Both the position numbers and the translations under genes were made by a program. Positions 54,857 to 64,000 of a stretch of 64,000 nt of DNA are shown here, in pieces. The DNA comes from Mytilisepta virgata. Taxonomy: Eukaryota; Mollusca; Bivalvia; Mytilida; Mytilidae. The stretch lies in NCBI GenBank assembly GCA_028015205.1, contig CM051510.1:26722580-26786579 (forward strand), read 5' to 3'. The stretch's first letter is position 1. Every line of letters starts with the position of its first letter. A model generated the notes under the pieces. It searched no databases, was not told where the DNA came from, and was given only the letters and a program-made list of their open reading frames with translations.

Positions 54857-56573
54857 GGCCATTTTACCTTTTCGCGTTTTCGCGTTTTCTCCTTTCACTT
54901 TGCAAACGCGAAATCGAAAAATGGGGAAATCGAGAAATCGGGAAATCGGGAAATCGGGAAATCCAGAAATTGAGAAATCGGGAAATCGGGAAATTGGGAA
55001 ATCGAGAAAACGAAAACACGAAATCGAGAAATCAAGAAAGCAAAAACGCGTGTGAAAATGTACTGAATATGATTGTGCACATTTTAAATATAATATTCAT
55101 AGCGGAAGACAGAAAGTTAGCGAGTGTTTACAAAGTCATTTGTGTAATATTTATTCGTTTGAAACAATCTTTTTTATAGCAAACTGAAGTTCTAGACCCG
55201 TTTGAATCTGACAAATCGGGGGATTACCAAGTTTATGAATGAAGCATTGTCTACGAAATCCCAATTTCAATGAAGCACTAAGAGATTTGTTTACTTCAGA
55301 TGCAACACGGTGACATCCAAAATGATGTACATTCAAACTTCTACAAAAGTAGAAGCGGTTGGATTTTTTGTATCATGTAAATAATATCATGTATTAATAC
55401 CGTAATAGACTAGGTCGGATCTAGCCAATAAAAACAGAGGTTCCATGCTAACATTTGCCTTTTTTTTTTCTCAAATGTGGCGCGAAATTTAAGAAGTTTT
55501 TCCGCCAACAATAGCATGGGTTCCAACCCTGGAGCCCCCTTTTTGATCCGCCACTAATAGATAATGATTAGTTAAACTTTAAAGTGAACTTCATTAATAT
55601 CATTGTAGCAATTTTTCAAGAAAAGCTTTTCCTTTACTAGAGTCAATCTTAAAGCGCACGAATAACAAACATCCAATTAGACTCTAATTGATAATGTAGT
55701 TAGCATCTTTACTTGTATTATTTTAACCATTCTACTCTACTATGCCTTCTCATATTTTGTAAATGAGTAACATAGCTATAAGCAGTAGTTAAGAGTAATA
55801 GCTTTAAGTGTGTATCTACAACATAAAGTAAAGAAATTTAAAACAAATATAATCAAACATTTACATTTTCAAGACTTTTATTATACCATAAAAATATACT
55901 GACCTTTCTCTCTGCATAAATTCACACGGTAATGTCAATATCAAAATTTATAACGAATCCAAAGAACAAGCGTGTTAAACAAGCAGAATTTTGAAAATCC
56001 GAAGCTGCTATTTAGTTTTGATTCTGGTTCCATTATAATCTAATGAAACAATTACACACCTCTTTGGCCTTTTCAGTTATTGTTTGGTGGATACCTTTTC
56101 TTCCTTACCAATGACATACAAATTCCGAATTTCTTACTTTTTAGTACAATAATTTAGTTTGCAGCAGTTTCTGAGCAAAGATGATAATTTTGACAAGAAT
56201 ATGATTTTAAAATAAATAAAATTTATTTTAGATTACTGAGTAAAACCGTGGAATTAATAATAGCCCTCATGTAATTCCATCGATATCGTCTGTAATGTTG
56301 AATTTTTTACCTGCAGTAATTAAAAAAAATCCCCTCCTTACATTACAACAATGACGCAACATTGATTAAATTGCTACAAAATCTATTTTTAAAAGATGGG
56401 AACTTGCCTATATTTTATCTTTCAACCGCCTAAAACCGCTTTCCCGATTTCCCGATTTCTCGATTTCTCGATTTCTCGATTTCCCGATTTCCCGATTTCC
56501 CTATTTCTCGATTTCTCGATTTCTCGTGAAAGTGAAAGGAGAAAACGCGAAAACGCGAAAAGGCGAAATGGCC
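54857..56573. repeat. Inverted repeat pair with GAAATCGG-type octamer arrays
   Basis: Left arm 54857-54899 (TTTTCGCGTTTTCGCGTTTT and CTCCTTTCACT) and right arm 56531-56573 are reverse complements with few differences. Inside them lie arrays of about 8-bp GAAATCGG/GAAATCGA units at 54910-55045 and, inverted, CGATTTCC/CGATTTCT units at 56441-56527. The 1.4 kb between is AT-rich without a recognised gene; a 61-codon minus-strand frame at 55151-55336 is unassigned. The layout suggests a non-autonomous transposon with subterminal repeats. Confidence 0.7.
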
Positions 56574-56647
56574 ACCATAGTCATTAGAACTGAAGGGAGG
56601 AGAGGTTTAATTATCCAATATCACAAATTTGTAAAAATTCTTTGATT

Positions 56648-56700
56648 TTGATGCACAAGATGTGCACATTTCGTCGATTTAATACTCATCAGTTGTTCTC
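56648..56700 (-). ncRNA. Hammerhead ribozyme-like remnant
   Basis: On the minus strand the order is ACAA (stem I), CTGATGA (56686-56692), a stem II region GTATTAAATCGAC with two of three outer pairs kept, GAAA (56669-56672), a self-complementary stem III ATGTGCACAT, then ATC (cleavage triplet) and TTGT (stem I partner, 56655-56658). All core nucleotides of a type I hammerhead with a very short stem III are present, the form typical of Penelope elements and metazoan retrozymes, which usually need dimers to cleave. The mismatch in stem II makes activity doubtful. The same repeat, with the core deleted, is at 23621. Confidence 0.45.
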
Positions 56701-58976
56701 AAGGCCAAAAATGTTGAAAACCAAAACAACAATTCACGAAGAACAAATTAAAAATTGCCAAAATGACAAAAAGGGTAAAGCCAGAATGTTTGCCGTTATT
56801 AGTTGTATTGTTTTGTGAGTTTTTTTGTAAATGCATTGCTATAACCCAAATTTGTTTTTATCTTCTATAAAAAAATAATTAAAGTTAATTTGTTGTCAAT
56901 TAACAAAACGATATAGCAGTCATATATGTCAATTTGTTAAGATTATCGTTCAGAGACCCTCATAGTGTTTAATGCATCCATTCATTTCTTGGCAAAGACA
57001 ACTGCAAAGGGGGGGTTTATAATTCTTTTTAATTTCTTGGTATACACATACTTATGAAATAATAAAGTTCCATGGCCTTCTTTTATTCAAAATCGGTTAC
57101 CAAGGACATGAGAAAACGTGATTCTTTAAATAGGACATTTTGAAATTAGGTTATCAGAATATACATGTAATATAGATGACACTACTTATTCTAGGTATCG
57201 ATAATCCGCTTCTTAATGAGGAACCTAAGTGAGCTATCTTTTCCTAACCAATGTAGGTAAGGGAGATAATTAAATGCTCTCCCTTTTGTTTTCAAAAGTA
57301 TAAAAACACAATTATCGCTCTTTATCATGATTTGAATAAAATTCATTAGAAATAATGGTCTGAACCTCAAATGCAAGTAATCGAGAATATTATTCAAGAC
57401 AAATACTCCAAAACATCAACCAGTTACACAAAAAAAAACCACAAAAATATAACCAAAAGAGTTATTGTAACGGGTTTTACATTAAAATATTTGACGCAGA
57501 TCCTCTATCCTTTCATTTTCATATATATGACAAATACCTCTCTTGATGTGAAATAAGATCATTATCAATTCAATTATAATTTATCTGGTATAATTTAATT
57601 TGCATACTTTTTAGATACCAAAAATAAAAGAAAAGTTTAAAAATAAGAAAACACATACACAGAATACACATTCCTTACCTATTTTTTTTTTCTGTAATTC
57701 ACAAAATGTCTGCTACATGATTGTATGTTACACCTGTATAGTATATACAAGTGTATATCTCTATATATAAAACAATGATTAATAAGTGGATGCTTGCAAC
57801 GTGAGTGATTTTGGCGCTTGCAGATTACGCTTGTGAAGATTCATCCCCCAGGAGATAGTTGATTAGTCTAAAGTAATTGATTTTTGCGGGAAGACCGGTG
57901 TATATGATAAGGAAGAAACCATTTTTTTGTAGTTTTTAGGGTGGAATGGGGGTGGGGGGGGGGGGGGTTGATCATAGAAGTGATTTTATCAATTTTTTTT
58001 ATTTTTTTTAATTTGTTTTGATTAACTTTTAATTTTCCTGGAGTTATATTTTCTGTTCACTTTTTAATTCAAAATTTACTAGTGCTACTCAGTCTTGCAC
58101 ATTTTTGAGTTCTTTCTAACTCCCCCTCTCTCTCTTGTAAAATGTCTTCCTGCCCCCCTCCCCCTCTCCTACTCCCCCCATAAATTATATGGAAAGGTTG
58201 AACCCTAAATAAATCTAATTATGGTTTTTTTGCACATGATGTGTTTTTTTTTTGGGGGGGGGGGGAGGGGGGATACACATTTTTTCCGTTTGATGAAAGA
58301 CTAAATCAAATTAAATAGTTGTTTCGTCCTAAAGTCCTGTATAGGCTTTACTTCCATTTTATGTTTTTTTTTTTTTTGTTTTTTTTTGGGGGGGGGGGGG
58401 GTGTCCTTGCTCTTCATGTGTTAAAAGACTTCGGACAGCACAGGAGAATTCATTAATGTGTAGACTGAGGTACTGTAGCCGCACGTTTTTTGGATCAAAC
58501 TTGAAATGGTGGAAAATGGAAATATTGTAAAATGAAAATCCAGTGGCTGAATTCAGTAGAAAAAACTGAAATCTTTTGTCACACTGACATTATGATTCTT
58601 AATTTTGGGTTGAAAAATGTGATTTTTGAAATCTTAAAAATTGATTTTTTTTATTTCAAACTTTTTGCACAAAATCCATGCTTTTGATGAGAAAACAATC
58701 TACTATAAAACTCAGACGTGTGACTTTATTTTTCGGCTTAGTACAGCTATTTCAAATTATGAATATATCATGAAATATTCATTACCCTGTATCGTTTCTT
58801 TTGTCGACTATTATAGTTACGATACTGTTGTCAAATCATTAAAGATGCCATTTTTGGGGAATTAATATTGATTCACTCATATTGTCTTTGCATTGGTAAT
58901 AAACACATTTATTCTAAAATCTACGGGTTATGTTCTTCTCGTATAAATTATGATGGCATGTTACTAAAGACCTAAC

Positions 58977-58996
58977 GGGGGGGGGGGGGGGGGGGG
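58977..58996. repeat. Poly-G tract of 20
   Basis: Longest G run in the window. Confidence 0.9.
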
Positions 58997-59104
58997 TTGC
59001 GGCTGATTTTCTATATGACATAGACATAATCTTTCGACCAGTTTAATTGTCTGGAGCTGGTATGTAAGTAACTGCTAGAAGTCCTTTGTTAATATATATT
59101 GATC

Positions 59105-59545
59105 ATTGTCATTTTGCTTAGTTTCTTCTGTTACCTTTCTTAACATCGGACTCGGACATCTTTTGAAATGTGTGTATCGCTGTGTGTTTGTTTATACCAC
59201 ATTGGCTAGAGGTATAGGGCGAGGGTTGAGATCTCACAAAACATGTTTAACCCCGCCGCATTTTTGCGCCTGTCCCAAGTCAGGAACCTCTAGCCTTTGT
59301 TAGTCTTGTGTGTTTTTTTTTTAATTTTGGTTCATTTTTATGTTTCGGAGTTTAGTGTGCCGTCCATTTTGCTGAACTATTATGCATTATTGTTTGGGGG
59401 CCAGCTGAATCCCGCCTTCGGGTGCCTGATTTTCTCGCTGAGTTGAAGACCCATTGGTAGCCTTGGGCTGTTTTCTGCTCTTTGGTCGGGTTGTTGTCTC
59501 TTTGACACATTCCCCATTTCCATTCTCTATTCTATTATATGTTTA
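59105..59545. repeat. Dispersed repeat (CCGCCGCATTTTTGCGCC family), longer copy
   Basis: Shares GTCATTTTGCTTAGTTTCTT and CCGCATTTTTGCGCCTGTCC with the lectin-intron copies but extends further, through GGGTGCCTGATTTTCTCGCT to TTGACACATTCCCCATTTCC. I recognise this ending as a very common mussel repeat; that is memory, not a search. Confidence 0.65.
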
Positions 59546-59814
59546 TGGATGCGGCGATTAGAATATATATAGAAGCCAAGACCATTTCTTTTTTACCCTC
59601 CTCCAAAAAGACGGTATTCTATACAGATGGTATAATGGACAATTTAAAAAATGAATCTTACTGATATTATTTTTCATCTGCTTTCAAAATTTCAGCTTGT
59701 CGATTGAAATATATAGTTTTTTTTCTTCATTCTATACTGATATTCAACAAGCAACAGAGAATACCCAAAAATCAGCATTTTACTTTTTTAATTATCATAA
59801 ATTATTATAATATT

Positions 59815-60215
59815 TTAATGAATAGTGAGATCAGAACATTGATAAAAATTCAGACCATGGCTATTTGAAATATACTTTGTTTGTAGCACAACATGTCCAA
59901 CATGGACATCGGCTGGAACAGGCAGACTAAGGTTGTAGTATGACAGGCTAGGTTGATTGTCGTCTGCTACTCTGACTGGACCGGCGATTACGGTTGACGG
60001 GAAGGTTTTCTCGGATATCAAGTTTGCTTCGAAAAATCCTGGGTTATGTTTATTAAAGTGATCCAAATTCTTCTGAAATTTCACCATTATACTTTCTCCC
60101 CTTTTCACCGTCGTGGAGGTTTTCTGCGCAGCTGTCGTATTACCACATGGCTCGACCAATCTGTAGCATTCGCTAGCTGCTTTTTGGGTTAATGAATTCG
60201 CTAATGATGGACTAT
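59815..60215 (-). CDS. C-terminal exon of a secreted protein, possibly copper-oxygenase-like
   Basis: The 138-codon frame starts at an ATG within TTTGATATTACAG, a good 3' splice site, so the exon is taken to begin at 60215 inside a codon (phase needing one upstream base) and ends at TAA 59817-59815. About 133 residues follow: two early cysteines (ECYRLVEPCGN), then RGESIMVKFQKNLDHFN, NPGFFEANLI, and near the end PADVHVGHVVLQTKYISN and FYQCSDLTIH. Glycine-bounded beta strands with a late Y-Q-C-x-D motif recall the C-terminal half of chitin-binding type 4, AA-family LPMO or BIM1-like copper proteins, in which this Cys closes a disulfide. The metal-binding N-terminal His would be in an upstream exon not found here. 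The splice site and even composition make it a likely real exon; the functional name is tentative. Confidence 0.55.
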
Positions 60216-60532
60216 CTGTAATATCAAACATAACTATATCATCAGGCTTTCAGCACCTTACCCACCCACACATTTCTCTAATTCATAACAACATGTTATG
60301 GTGAAATGTTTACAATATATTGAGTTGTTTCAACCTCGCCGCATTTTTGCGATTGTCCCAAGTCACTTCACATGGGGAATATTATTCAATGAAATAGTCC
60401 CCATGTGAAGTGTATTTATTACCCCATTTATATATACACAATTAATGTTGAAAAACCTAGCTGTTCCTACCAAATAATGACTATGAAAGAGATTTAAAAT
60501 AGTCAGTCAGAGTGGATTTTGTAGCTATACTT

Positions 60533-60666
60533 GTGTTATATTTCTTATTTTGGAAATGTAAAATTTCAAAATAACTCTATAAGAGTTATTGGGAATGTAA
60601 AATTTCAAAATAACACTATAAAAGTTATTTTGAAATTTTACATTTCCAAAATAAGAAATATAACAC
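60533..60666. repeat. Perfect-arm hairpin with a partial third copy
   Basis: GTGTTATATTTCTTATTTTG through CAAAATAAC at 60533-60575 has a 43-bp exact inverse at 60624-60666. Between them AATGTAAAATTTCAAAATAA is repeated once more in direct orientation, so the inner part can pair in two registers. Confidence 0.85.
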
Positions 60667-60974
60667 TTGTATAATTAACTGAATAAGCACACGAAGGAAA
60701 TTATATTACATCGAATCATATATCTGGAATTTTTTAAAACATAACAGAATAAATGGGATTATAAAAATTACAGATTGCAAGATCTTTAAACCAAAAGCCG
60801 ACGGTCCTTCTGGGAAACAGTTGTGTTGTATATATACTGGCCTCAACAAGAATAACAAATATAAATAAAACTCATATTTGAAAAACAAATGGTAAATATG
60901 GCATATGTGAAAAAAAACATGCACTTGTGAAACGTGCTGTTAAATTGGGAAATATGTTTTTCGATCTTCTGTTG

Positions 60975-61135
60975 ATGGTCTCCAGCTCGCATCGAGTGCA
61001 GAAGCTCGCGTTTCGATCCCCGGTCTTGTTAAACAAAAGACTTTAAAATTGATATTAGCTGCTTCTGTACTTTGCATGTGAAATCCTACTGTGTGTGTCA
61101 GTCTAGTACAAAGCAGTTCACTTATGTTCTCACAT
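60975..61135 (+). repeat. Decayed SINE, family 1
   Basis: Degenerate match to the 10600 SINE: GTTTCGATCCCCGGTC (B box), AAAGACTTTAAAATTGATAT, GCTGCTTCTG and GTCAGTCTAGTACAAAGCAG. Parts of the body are deleted. Confidence 0.65.
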
Positions 61136-61657
61136 GTATCTATAATACTAAATTTACGAATTAGCCGAATAGACAGCAAAACGCGTGGTTCAAAATAAAC
61201 GATGTATGGTTCAGATTATAAAGGTTATTATCGGATTTGACAATCTGCATTTATAAATTTTAAACTGCAGTTTTGTTTATGTGCAAATGGAATTTGCATG
61301 GACTTTTCCGGTATGAATTCTCCCAACATATCCCTTAGAAGGTTCTCGAATGCATCATTTTAACACATTGATTTAAATAAACAATTATGCACATATTTTA
61401 AATGTATTTTTGTTTGAAATTACGGAAGAAGAATAAAACAAATTAAAAACATTCTCCTTCGAGTGGGATGTTTCCGCTTCATGTATTCAGGATTGTTTTT
61501 TCTACCATTATGCAATTTCTCCTAACTATAAACATTATGAACTTTGAAGATTATGAAGAAGTAAGGCAAAGTTCAGAGGAATTCCTAACTTAGTTGGTTT
61601 TTGGATTGCTCGGATGTTTACTTTGCACAAAGTGATAAAACCAACCATTATCCATTT

Positions 61658-61966
61658 TTACATTATTTGTCGTGTGATCTGTCTAAATATATCTCTACCA
61701 TACAATTCTCTGTAAGCCCTAGATAAAAATATTTTTAACAAATGGTCATCTTTATCATTAATGACGAAATTTATCTCGGACATCTTTATAAATGTGGACA
61801 GCACACGCAGCCACACACTAAAAATGCTTTTATCGTCTATTGGATTTATTTGTGAAATTAAGCCTCGCTTGCCCTGCCCATGATGACAATGAACAATTGG
61901 AACAATTATTTTCCAAAAGTATGCTCTACTTAACTCACGGCATCTTTTGAAAAATTCATCCGTCAC
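61658..61966 (-). CDS. Possible exon of unknown function
   Basis: A 102-codon frame preceded by TTTCCTTAG, a possible 3' splice site just upstream of the ATG. The peptide (MTDEFFKRCRELSRAYFWKI, later SVWLRVLSTFIKMSE and YRELYGRDIFRQITRQIM) has the mixed hydrophobic and charged composition of a helical protein and is richer in W, R and H than chance frames nearby. I do not recognise it. It could also be a chance frame or a transposon remnant. Confidence 0.3.
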   Translation of the reverse strand: MTDEFFKRCRELSRAYFWKIIVPIVHCHHGQGKRGLISQINPIDDKSIFSVWLRVLSTFIKMSEINFVINDKDDHLLKIFLSRAYRELYGRDIFRQITRQIM

Positions 61967-63263
61967 TAAGGAAATGTTTATTCATATTCTTTTTCATATT
62001 TATTCTGAATGAAAAAGGTAATGCATTATGAAATGTGTATTTAATTAAAGCTTTTCATCAAGTTCCAGTTCAGAATTTATTGTAACATAAACATATTGAC
62101 AATTTATGTGGTTGTATTTTCGTCATAGATTTTGACTATGATAGAACCTTAAGGTCCATTTTGGTAATTCTACGTGGCATACAGTCTACTTCATCAGTAG
62201 ATACATCTTCGGTAGTAACGAACAACCGTATGACAATTAGGTCACGTTGACCTACATTTCACGCTTCACTGACTTTGGTTAAAGTTTGCATTAACATCCA
62301 TTTCTGGAATACTACAGCATATATAGACATGAAACTATCAGTTGATACCACCTACTTGACAGGAAAGTTTATGGGAAGCCTGCCACAACATCCACATTGA
62401 GTTCCTGTTCCACGAATGCCATGGCCGCAAAAACTTTTTAAAGTCAATATGGCCACCACAAAAAAAATGCTTATTTTCCCGCGCTCGCGCGGGTTCAATG
62501 TCTAGTTTAAATAATTGAAACTGGACGTTAACTAACAATCAATTACTTCAAACTTGTTAGCAACAGATGCTCTACATATACGATAAACATACATGTATAT
62601 TTGCCAAACATTTGCATTTAAATCAAACGTTTAATATATAGAATCAATTGTCATAAACGGCCTCGTCTCAAGGGCGGAGGGTCGAGGGTTCTATTCTCGG
62701 CTGGGCAAAAACTACGTTATCAGGATAGGCAGGAATCGTTTATAACTTGACATAATCGGCAAACCGCTCGGCCGAGGTGAGTCGAGAGGACATTTACTAA
62801 ATCTACAAACCCATAATCTATCTGCTTTTACAATAGAAAGCACAAACATCATTAACATGTTGAATTTCGGTGTACTTTTATATTGCTGATTTTTTAAATA
62901 ATATTTGATTAGCGGGTGTTTTCTGCCTACGATTTTTGTATTTGAGTATGTCAATAGCATCTTATCAACCTATGTACTAGACACATTTCCGAGTGTAAAA
63001 AAATCGGTTGGTATAGTTCCGATGTTTGCCCTTTGAAGTTATAAAGATGCTGCATTGGCGTTGTCAATTAACCATGATTGGGTTGATTTGGACAAAAATA
63101 TGGTGAGTGTTGATGTTTGGAAAAGCATTATATACAGTCAAACCTTTGTATAAAAGACACTCAGGGGACAATGAAAAAGTGCATTTTAAGGGTAGGCACC
63201 CTTTATACGGTGGCTAATATTACAGTCAAGCTTTGTAGGCTTTTTACATGACGTTTTTCATCA
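61967..63263. other. Intergenic, few recognisable features
   Basis: No gene seen. Around 62655-62710 a tRNA-like GAGGGTTCTATTCTCGGCTG may be a decayed SINE head. At 63133-63230 CAGTCAAACCTTTGTATAAA resembles the end of a DNA transposon, without a partner in the window. Confidence 0.4.
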
Positions 63264-63979
63264 AAACACAAAATAAGAGTTGAAGCTATATGTTAAGGAT
63301 GATCGCTGGCCGAATGGGAAATAAATAGGATTTGAAATAGGTGTTTTAGTTTGAGAGAACATATAAATAGTAAACAAATAAGCAAGAAAAAAATATAGGT
63401 TCATGTGCTCATTTTAAAGCTATAAGGCCTTGAAAATTTGCAGGAAATGGGTTTTCTCTGGATTTTTCATTGTCTTTGCATTGACAACTTAAGTCTCTCA
63501 AAGATGTATGAAAAAATAAAAAGGATTTCATAAAATTTTGTCAAATACCATTTTAAGGTATATATGATTGAATTATAAAAGAAAAAGTGGGGTTCATGGG
63601 CAAAAAATTTCATGTTTAAGAAATGGATAAAACACGAGGATTCCGAAAATCTGACAAAAAGACCAAAACATGACCAGCGTGCATCCTTAAGCATTGATTA
63701 GCAGTTGACCATTAAAAATATACTTATCCTACAAAAGTATGTTTCAAATTTTAACAAGATATATTAGCCCATCGAAGTCGACACGTTTTTGTAATTTTTC
63801 ATGAATATTTGATTTTTTATGGACAAGGCGACTCGACCGTAACAGTATAGAGGAGCTTAAGGGAATGTTAGTCTAGCGAGTCTTTTTAGCAACTTCAGAC
63901 TTTGATCACAGATACAAAGAACTTGGCAATATCTTGTAGCCATTTTTCACCATTTAAGTAACGATGATTTTAGTTTTTT
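63264..63979 (-). repeat. Dispersed repeat, copy occupied by a MITE
   Basis: Inverted relative of 42951-43313. Sequence matching that copy runs from 63264 to 63296 and resumes at 63687-63979, with a MITE between. Confidence 0.75.
63293..63690. mobile_element. TTAA-flanked MITE, family M1, copy 2
   Basis: Ends TTAAGGATGATCGCTGG and CCAGCGTGCATCCTTAA. The interior is colinear with 44446-44850, apart from small deletions and an insertion (GGGCAAAAAATTTC). Inserted in a dispersed repeat whose uninserted form is present at 43.3 kb. Confidence 0.88.
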
Positions 63980-64000
63980 AGAATAATTTTCACTGGAAAT

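Larger units (their letters stand above)
56574..59100. other. Non-coding region rich in mononucleotide runs
   Basis: No exon recognised. It contains a hammerhead-type remnant near 56.65 kb and poly-G runs at 57954-57967, 58254-58265, 58388-58401 and 58977-58996, several of them directly after T runs. Confidence 0.6.
60240..61650. other. Region upstream of the copper-oxygenase-like exon
   Basis: Presumably intron of that gene. It contains a phrase GCCGCATTTTTGCGATTGTC related to the dispersed family at 59.1 kb, a 43-bp-arm hairpin at 60533-60666 and a decayed family-1 SINE near 61.0 kb. No upstream exon could be identified. Confidence 0.4.

Noticed and set aside
54853..55179. 108-codon frame with repeated NREIGK-type units
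   Set aside because: It is translated octamer array; no start context, homology or continuation.
62655..62710. tRNA or SINE on the plus strand
   Set aside because: Only a B-box-like stretch is recognisable, with no matching body or tail.

Overview
This is a eukaryotic, AT-rich, repeat-laden genomic window. Short exons are separated by kilobase-scale introns, and there are many tRNA-derived SINEs, MITEs and Penelope-like relics. The dispersed repeats, the tandem secreted C-type lectins and the RING-less B-box/NHL-type gene point to a bivalve mollusc, most likely a mussel of the Mytilus type. That assignment is inference from recognised repeat and protein styles, not from a search.

Layout. 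Positions 1-6.5 kb (+) hold the last coding exon (790 codons from the first in-frame ATG) and the long 3' UTR of an unidentified Ser/Pro/Gln-rich protein gene with repeated SPR motifs. Positions 7.3-8.3 kb are a decayed GIY-YIG retroelement of Penelope type. Positions 9.25-11.5 kb contain a minisatellite split by a SINE, and a minus-strand B-box/coiled-coil pseudogene split by two further SINEs whose target-site duplications are still readable. Positions 11.5-48.6 kb (-) are a tandem array of three paralogous secreted C-type lectin genes, each with four coding exons, identical exon phases and an EPN calcium/sugar-binding motif. Genes 1 and 2 lie in a segmental duplication (about 11.5-22.0 kb and 24.1-38.9 kb). 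Gene 3 is an older, diverged paralog whose introns carry most of the young-looking mobile DNA. A promoter block sits 64-67 bp upstream of the ATG in all three. Positions 50.8-52.9 kb are a transposon-like element built of internal tandem repeats. Positions 53.1-54.8 kb (-) are a single-coding-exon, RING-less B-box/coiled-coil/propeller gene, followed by an inverted pair of octamer arrays. Positions 59.8-60.2 kb (-) are a C-terminal exon of a possibly copper-oxygenase-like secreted protein. The rest is dispersed repeats and low-complexity sequence.

How the parts relate. The lectins and the B-box protein belong to families expanded in bivalves and usually discussed in connection with innate recognition, but nothing here shows that they act together. 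The richest material is structural: nested insertions with readable target-site duplications, an occupied/empty MITE site pair inside the window, hammerhead-ribozyme-like remnants, a large inverted-repeat element inside a lectin intron, and a cluster of an unexplained 16-bp motif in both orientations. Exon joins, pairings and repeat boundaries were read by eye and no alignment or database search was run.
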